In this document: positions 58,221 through 64,000 of the stretch, piece after piece
Layout: every line of letters starts with the position of its first letter
How positions within the stretch are numbered: position 1 is the first letter of the stretch
Origin: Salvia splendens
Lineage: Eukaryota; Streptophyta; Magnoliopsida; Lamiales; Lamiaceae
Assembly (NCBI RefSeq): GCF_004379255.2
Contig: NC_056033.1
Location: 40,388,719-40,452,718, forward strand
Length of the DNA: 64,000 bases
Direction: 5' to 3'
The notes under the pieces: model-generated
Database searches by the model: none
Seen by the model: only the letters and a program-made list of their open reading frames with translations
What the model was told of the DNA's origin: nothing
Position numbers and translations under genes: made by a program

Positions 58221-59227
58221 ATGGGGAGGAAGAGCGCCTCTGCAGTTGAATCATATAATAAGGAGGGGTTTGCGATGGATGATGATGTGGCGTTTAATGA
58301 TGTTGCTGGAGAAGAAGGGGATAATGTCTTTGCAGAGGAGGGAGAGGATGATGCTCCTGCAATTAAATTTGATGGGAAAAAAAAAGAGTGGATATAACAG
58401 TGGTTTTGTTGCTTCAGCTTTTGGGTTGCTAGGAGAAGATGATGTTGATGTTGAAAGTAAGGATAAAGATGATGAGGATTCTGCATTTGGATTGCTTGAT
58501 GCGCGGCCGGCGATAATGATGAAGATGATGTTGGTATTAGTTTTACTGGTTAAAAAGAAGAAGTCGTCAAAGGGGTCGAAGAAGACATCATTCGGTTCCA
58601 CATTGCTCGAAGAAGAAAGCAATGCACCATCTGATATTGTTGAATGTGGTGGTGATTGTAAGGATATTGTTGAAGAAGAAAGCAATGCACCATCATTCGG
58701 CTTCTTACTGGGAAGCCTGCGCGGAGGCCTCTTTACCAGAAGAAAAAATCCAAGCTCCAAAAACACTCTAATGGGGATAACACAGATGCAAAAGAGATCC
58801 AAGAAGATGTTGTGTTGGAGTTGGCTTCTGTTGTAGCAGAGAATGTTGAGGTAACTGATGTTGTCGATGACAATGGAGGAGGAGGAGGAAAAAGTGTATT
58901 TGCTGATGAAGAAGTTGATTCAGAATCTGAGCCCTTGCCTAAGAAGGATATACCGATGAGAAAGTGATGCTACCAAAATTGGAGAATGCGGATGTTCAAA
59001 ACAACTCAGTGGCAGAGAAGAAGAAAACAGAAGTTGTTGATGATCAGCCTGTTCGAAATGGACAAAACCTTCGGTCTCCTATATGTTGCATTATGGGCCA
59101 TGTCGATGCTGGAAAGACGAAGTTGCTTGATTGTATTTGAGGTACACACGTCCAAGAAGGCGAGGCGGCGGGTGGGTTATCTTGGGAGTTGATGTTGTTG
59201 AAGGCATTGTTAAGGTAGTACTTACTA

Positions 59228-59656
59228 CTCCCTTCATTCACAGTAGTAAAGTCATTTCTTTTTGTGCAAATGATACCCCTCCGTCTCATAGTAGATGTCA
59301 CACTTGGGAGATTGCACGACATTTTAGGAGATGTTATTTTGTGTGTTAAGTGGTGGGAGAAAATATAATTTTATAATTAATGTAAGAAGAAACTTTTTTC
59401 CAAAAGAGAAAATGTGACATCTTTTGTAGGACAAACTAAAAAGTAAAGTGTGACATCTACTATGGGACGGGGGAGTAATAAATAGTTAAAGTGAAGAAAA
59501 AGTAAAGTAAGAGAAAGAAAAATGTAGATAAGACTTTTCTCTACCTTATTCTCACTCTTATTTTACTTTCTCTCTACTTTAACTATTTATTATCATTTTT
59601 TTTTTCAAAACGAGTGCAAAAAATAAAATGACTCTACTACTATGGAACAGAGGGAG
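59228..59656. mobile_element. Stowaway MITE, outer copy, in an eIF5B pseudogene intron
   Basis: The left end CTCCCTTCATTCACAGTAG pairs with a right end CTACTATGGAACAGAGGGAG; TA flanks at 59226-59227 and 59657-59658. Interrupted by the element at 59276-59475. Confidence 0.8.
59276..59475. mobile_element. Stowaway MITE nested in another Stowaway
   Basis: A 200-bp element, left end CCCCTCCGTCTCATAGTAGA, right end TCTACTATGGGACGGGGGAG, TA at 59274-59275 and 59476-59477. The inserted site in the outer MITE is TGATAATA-like. Confidence 0.88.
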
Positions 59657-59743
59657 TATAATTTACATAGCATTCAAGTAAATTTTGCTTATTACTAATA
59701 CACAATATTTTTCCAAACTCATACAGATTGGAACACCTATATG

Positions 59744-60574
59744 TAGGGCAGGTAAACCGAACCGACAACACGGTTAACCGAGCATAAAAGTAACCGAGAT
59801 TGAAACACCAGAATCGAAACCGAATTGGCCTGGTTTGGTTCGGTTCCGGTTAACCGAACCAGAACCGAATTTTAAAAAAAATTATGCAGTTCATAGCCTA
59901 TTTCTCACTGTGCCCCAACAGCACCCTCCGCTTCTCCTCCGTATCAAGCTCGTACAGCACCGATTTCGTCTCCGGCACGTAGCCCTGCTCCATCTCCTCC
60001 GACACCTTCACCACCAAAGCATGGACCAGCTCGATTTGAGGATTCACCTCGTCCACACACCTAATCGAGTACACCCTTTTCTTCGCTTCAATCCAGCAGC
60101 ATCCCGGTACCTTCTGCAGCCCCTTCTCTTCCAACACCTTCTTCACTCTCTTCACCTCGTCCCACATCTTCGCCTCCGCGTATATCTCAGCAAGAAGCGC
60201 GTAGTTCCCTGCATTCGTGGGCTCGAGCTCAACAGCATCCTGCTCGCCCTCTCTGCAAGCTCCACGTTGCAATGAATCATGCACGATCCGAGGAGAGCGC
60301 CCCACACCATCGCCCCTGGCTCATCTCGCATATCGGCTATGATCCGAGCCGCTTCCTTTAGTCTATTAGCTCTGCCAAGAAGATCCACAATGCAAGCCCG
60401 TGAACTGCATAGCTTGAAATCATGGAATTCCAAGAAACAACATCCCTCTTATCCATCTGCAATTAAATGAGTAATTCGGTTCCGAACCGATAACCGAGTA
60501 GACGCCTTTATTTTGTCGGTAATCGGTTAACCAAGAAATGTGATATTCAGTTCGGTCATCGGTTAGTCGGTTAA
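59744..60574. mobile_element. Pack-type transposon carrying a PPR gene fragment
   Basis: About 830 bp that interrupt an eIF5B exon between IGTPIC and the following coding sequence. Both ends are built of CCGAACCG / GGTTAACCG repeats in inverted orientation, and the left end reads TAGGGCAGGTAAACCGAACC, as in hAT-type MITEs. The right end is not a clean mirror image (it ends near CGGTTAACC) and no TSD is evident, so the superfamily is tentative. The centre is a GC-richer fragment of a pentatricopeptide-repeat gene on the minus strand. Confidence 0.65.
59898..60456 (-). pseudogene. CRR2-like PPR protein fragment inside a transposon
   Basis: The minus strand from 60456 reads MDKRDVVSWNSMISSYAVHG, an S-type PPR motif, then jumps (frame changed, the next repeat and a half missing) to ACIVDLLGRANRLKEAARII, GAMVWGALLGSCMIHCNVEL and AERASRM. 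After another frameshift it continues ELEPTNAGNYALLAEIYAEA, MWDEVKRVKKVLEEKGLQKV, WIEAKKRVYSI and VLYELDTEEKRRVLLGHSEK, then stops. This order is that of the E/E+ region and the start of the DYW domain, and the wording is closest, from memory, to CRR2, a plastid RNA-processing factor. The DYW domain and N-terminal repeats are missing, so it is non-functional. Confidence 0.8.
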
Positions 60575-60897
60575 CCTCTAAAAGAGGATTTCTCGAAATT
60601 GGTCGGGTAGCATCTATTAAAAGTAATGATAATCCTGTTGATTATGCCAGGAAAGGGCAAAAGGTGGCCATTAAGGTATGAGATATTGAAATTGTAGTGT
60701 CATTTTGTGGTGCTCTTGTAGTGTGTTAAGAATGGTGTTTGCAGATAATTGGCAGCAACCAGAAAATGTTAGGGAGACATTTTGAGGAGGAACACTTGCT
60801 TAAAAGCAAGATCTCAAGACATTCACATGATGTACTTAAAGCTTACTACAAGGTTTGTACATCTGATATTACTCCTTACTAGATTTTTGTTAAGAGC

Positions 60898-61519
60898 GCT
60901 GCTCCTAACGTTGATTAACACGCGATCAAGGAACACGGCCGGGAATTATCTGGCGCCCAGGAGGTCTGGGTCGTCGGCGATTTCCGGCGAGAGGCTCGTC
61001 GTCAGCGGTAGGGTTTGCGTTTCTTGTTGCTCAAGCCTTGGGCCGAAAGAATATGATATATTGATTAATGAATATTCGAAAACATGGCCCTATTTATACT
61101 AAGACCCTAGGGTTGATTCGACCTAACCTAGACGTCCGGGAAAGAATCAACGAAGAAAACCCGAACGGGGCTTATAGCACGCCCGACGCGATTACAATAA
61201 TTCAATTAATAAAGCTTAACTAACTAGCTATGAAAAAGGAAACAAACTAAAATAAGAAATAACAAAACAGAATAAGAACTAACAAAACAGAGCATCTTCT
61301 ACTTAATTACGTCGCTACTTGGCGACGTAATTCGCCAGCTTCTGCGGGGGTTTAATTCGATCCCTTGGCCTCAACGATCTTGTCTCCACATTCCCCTCGG
61401 TCCTCTTCTGCTGCATTCGCTTCCTGGTCTTCGTGGCTATCGCCGGTACTTCTACAGCTGGTTCCTCGTCTTGCATTCTCGAGTGATCCGTATCAATTTT
61501 TTACGACGCCCCATCAACA
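60898..61519 (-). mobile_element. Candidate solo LTR in the last intron of the eIF5B pseudogene
   Basis: About 620 bp beginning TGTTAAGAGC and ending CCCCATCAACA on the plus strand. On the minus strand it has a TATAAATA box near 61091 after a CCCTAGGGTC motif, followed by pyrimidine-rich and GC-rich leader, the order expected of an LTR. The flanking five bases do not match, so ends and class are uncertain. Confidence 0.45.
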
Positions 61520-61618
61520 CTGATTTCCTCACTCCTTTCCACTGACGTGCAGGATGAACTGTCTACTGAAGATGTGAGATTACTTAAGGTTTTGAAGAAA
61601 GAGTTCGAGATACCATGA

Positions 61619-62480
61619 TTTTAATCTAATGGAGTTCGATATTACACAATTGCGCATTCTATTGTTGAAATGAGTTTCCATTGATTTCACCACACCATTG
61701 TTCTCTTCAAGTATACATTTTGCATGGATTGGAATTCAATCATAATGAGTTTACTACACAGGGTAATATGAGAGTGGTTAGATCTTCAAAAGGAATTTTT
61801 CAAAAAATTTGTTGCTAGTCACGTTTTAACTAGACGTTTTACCAAAGTTTTTAGCCTTAATACATGGAGAACTAATTATTGATTTGTTGTCTCTTCTCAG
61901 CTTTCTTTAATCTCGTTGTCCATTTGCATTATTAATACATACAATCGTTACTTATAGTATTGAATTGACAATTTGTGAGTAATCTTGATTCAAGATGAAC
62001 TATGAACATTTAGCTTCAAGAATTATGTAAAGCAATGAGGAAATTCCATGCATCCTACATCAAAAGTAAAAATGATCTTATACTAAATCAACAATCTGTA
62101 AATAATCATGATTCAAGATGAACTAGGAACATCTAACTCGGATAATTCCATGCATCCTACATCAAAAGTAAAATTAACTATTATTACTGGAAAAATTGTT
62201 GAATAAATTAACCTCACTTTTTTATTTGATTAATTGTTCATGGAATAGATATTAGACTTTAATTTCACCTCAAATCCTAATAACATAATTTTCAACCATA
62301 TAAATCAAACTCAAATTTTTTTACTATTAATTAATGTGATTTCAAATAATAATTTTGTTCTAATCATTAGTATTTACTTTCCCAATCATACCCATGTTAT
62401 CCTTCTCAGTAGCCGGGACAATGCTAGATTCGGGTCGGGTTTGATTTGCATTTTTATATTTATTATTCTTCGTATTTTAG
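61619..62480. other. AT-rich intergenic DNA
   Basis: Includes a diverged direct repeat near 62000 and 62110 (CATGCATCCTACATCAAAAG shared). No gene seen. Confidence 0.5.
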
Positions 62481-62482
62481 TA

Positions 62483-62661
62483 CTCCCTCCGTCCCGCACA
62501 ACTCGCACGTATTTCCTTTTTGGGCGTCCCAAGTTACTTGCACTCTTTCCATTTTTAGTAAAAAATTTCACCTATAGCCGTCATTTTTGACTTTCCTATA
62601 CCCTCATTCCTTAATCTCCGTGCCGAAAAGAAAATGAGCGAGTAGCTCGGGACGGAGGGAG
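62483..62661. mobile_element. Stowaway MITE (179 bp)
   Basis: Left end CTCCCTCCGTCCCGCACAAC, right end GTAGCTCGGGACGGAGGGAG; TA at 62481-62482 and 62662-62663. Same length and internal sequence type (GGGCGTC, ATAGCCGTC, TTGACTT) as 29274-29452. Confidence 0.9.
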
Positions 62662-62663
62662 TA

Positions 62664-64000
62664 TATAGACTCATAAGTTCGTTACATTCTAATTATTGGG
62701 TCGACATAACTGAGTATTCAGTTTTTGTGCCCAGTTATATTATTCTTTTTAAAATAAAGATTTTGGGGGACGTATGCAATTATGTAATGATGATGTTTTT
62801 GAGTAATAGTACTATTGAATTAAGTGATTGGAATTTATTTTCAAAGTTTAGCAATCATAGAATTCGACCATTAGTGGACGTGGCAATGATGAGCTACAGG
62901 TGCACGTGGCTACAAGCTGGCATCAAGCACGTGATTCCGTGCATGGCGGTAAGGAACCTCAATTATTTGCCTCTCTTTTTCTCTCTCTCTCTCTAGTTTC
63001 CATATGCATACAAATATTTTATCGTAATTTACATAATTACATGAATATGACATACGATGGCTCACGTTTACATCTCATGCAATTATTAGCTCAATAATTA
63101 TTTAACCTTATAACAAATATTTTGACATGATTATGTGTATTTTTATACTACTACTACTACTTTTTATTGAATAACATATTTTTTATGCATTAAAAACAAG
63201 GGGTTTCTAAGTTGTTTCGTGGTTAAAAAAATAGTGCATATGTGCGCCTAAACATTATTTAAATTTGGAAGAAGTATTTTAAAATACTACTCATGATTTA
63301 ATTCTATGGCTATAATTCATTTCTCGATCTTTGTTATTCCTCTCTATTTTAATCACGCAAACTGTATATATTCTCAGTTTTGTTATTTTCACCCTCTTTA
63401 ATGTACTAATACGTACGTACGTATTGCGATATTAAATAGTATATACAAATAATAGATAGTAGTAGTATAATTTATTAAGAAAACATGCGATCACTTAGAA
63501 AATGTAGAAGGAGAGCTGGGCATTGGAATGCTAAAACTAAATGTCGTTAGTGGAAGTGAAAGGAAAAAGGGTTGAGAAAAGAAGCAACAATTTGGACTTT
63601 GGTGAGGTCAAGATTTAACTCTTTCAGTGAGTGAAACATAACACCACAAAAGGGGTTGAAATCCCTAGAAGTATCCCCTCATCAAATGGTTTTTCGAATT
63701 TTATTAAAGTCAATTAAAATGCAATTTTAAGATGAAAGTTTACATACAATGAATTTTGTAAAAAGATCAATTAAAATTTCAATAAAAATTCATTTTTAAC
63801 TTATACTACTCCTATTACTCTATGGCTAGTCTCGGTGGGTTGGGGGCTAACCAACCCAGGGTCGGCTCATGAGGACCTGCAAATTCTATTGAATTGCGCA
63901 TTTGCTGTGTCATCTCTGCTTCAGTTGTTTATGGTCAGGGTTCATTTCCGTTCTTTGCCTCTGTCCATTTCCAGCGATGGATCATTGTGCCGTCACTGAC
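62664..64000. other. Intergenic DNA to the window end
   Basis: AT-rich with a CT repeat near 62978 and a TACG repeat near 63412. The last 150 bases are less AT-rich but show no coding frame I can recognise. Confidence 0.5.

Larger units (their letters stand above)
58221..61618 (+). pseudogene. eIF5B (IF2-type translation initiation factor) pseudogene
   Basis: Remains of the GTPase that joins ribosomal subunits. Start MGRKSASAVESYN at 58221; the first frame ends at 58395-58397 because of a shift in a poly-A run, and the acidic Lys-rich N-region (GFVASAFGLLGEDD; KKKKSSKGSKK) continues in other frames. The G domain is recognised as [20 protein letters not shown], then TGA at 59138-59140 where relatives have CGA (Arg). 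GTHVQEGEAAGG is then fused to ILGVDVVEGIVK: some hundreds of residues, including most of the G domain, are deleted near 59167. Later exons: 59727 (IGTPIC, interrupted by a transposon), to 60675 (EIGRVASI, VDYARKGQKVAIK), 60745-60852 (GRHFEEEHLLKSKISRHS), 61553-61618 (DELSTEDVRLLKVLKKEFE). Introns are retained, so this is a duplicated, not processed, pseudogene. Confidence 0.88.

Noticed and set aside
58177..58836. 219-aa ORF as an intact gene
   Set aside because: It is one frame of the eIF5B pseudogene; the true N-terminus MGRKSASAV lies in another frame and matching segments jump between frames.

Overview
This window is nuclear DNA of a flowering plant. The evidence is plant-only protein families (WRKY, AP2/ERF, kinesin-4 of the FRA1 type, plastid S20, an At4g06744-like LRR protein), GT-AG introns, AT-rich intergenic DNA and a dense load of plant DNA transposons. 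The style of the hAT and PIF/Harbinger elements suggests an asterid, possibly Lamiales, but the species cannot be fixed from sequence alone.

Host genes, left to right: the 3' part of a group IId WRKY gene (+); an At4g06744-like LRR secreted protein (-) with a premature stop and a transposon at its C-terminus; a 25-exon kinesin-4 gene reconstructing to 1036 aa (-); plastid ribosomal protein S20 (-), divergent from a membrane-anchored SPRY protein (+) whose last codons and stop come from a transposon; a single-exon DREB-type ERF with an EAR-like tail (+); and a decayed eIF5B gene (+) with frameshifts, a nonsense codon, a large internal deletion and several transposon insertions.

Most of the rest is mobile DNA, and many boundaries are set by target-site duplications (TSDs). 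2390-7069 holds two tandem PIF/Harbinger-like elements that encode only the Myb/SANT protein; the second carries a nested hAT MITE. 14952-20692 is a young, internally deleted Ty3/gypsy element (minus strand, LTRs differing at 5 of 615 positions) with a gag, an integrase tail, two minisatellites and an antisense coding region. 29-36 kb is a MITE field that includes a foldback Mutator-like element inside a Stowaway and a hAT with a tRNA-like segment. 50.9-51.7 kb is a truncated copia 5' end. 58-61.6 kb is the eIF5B pseudogene with a Stowaway nested in another Stowaway, a transposon carrying a CRR2-like PPR gene fragment, and a probable solo LTR.

The host genes show no functional clustering; they are unrelated single genes. 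The main theme is transposons remodelling genes: two hAT insertions at gene 3' ends replaced the terminal residues and stop codon, and one element carries a host gene fragment. I found no bacterial-type operon, CRISPR array, rRNA or canonical tRNA gene.
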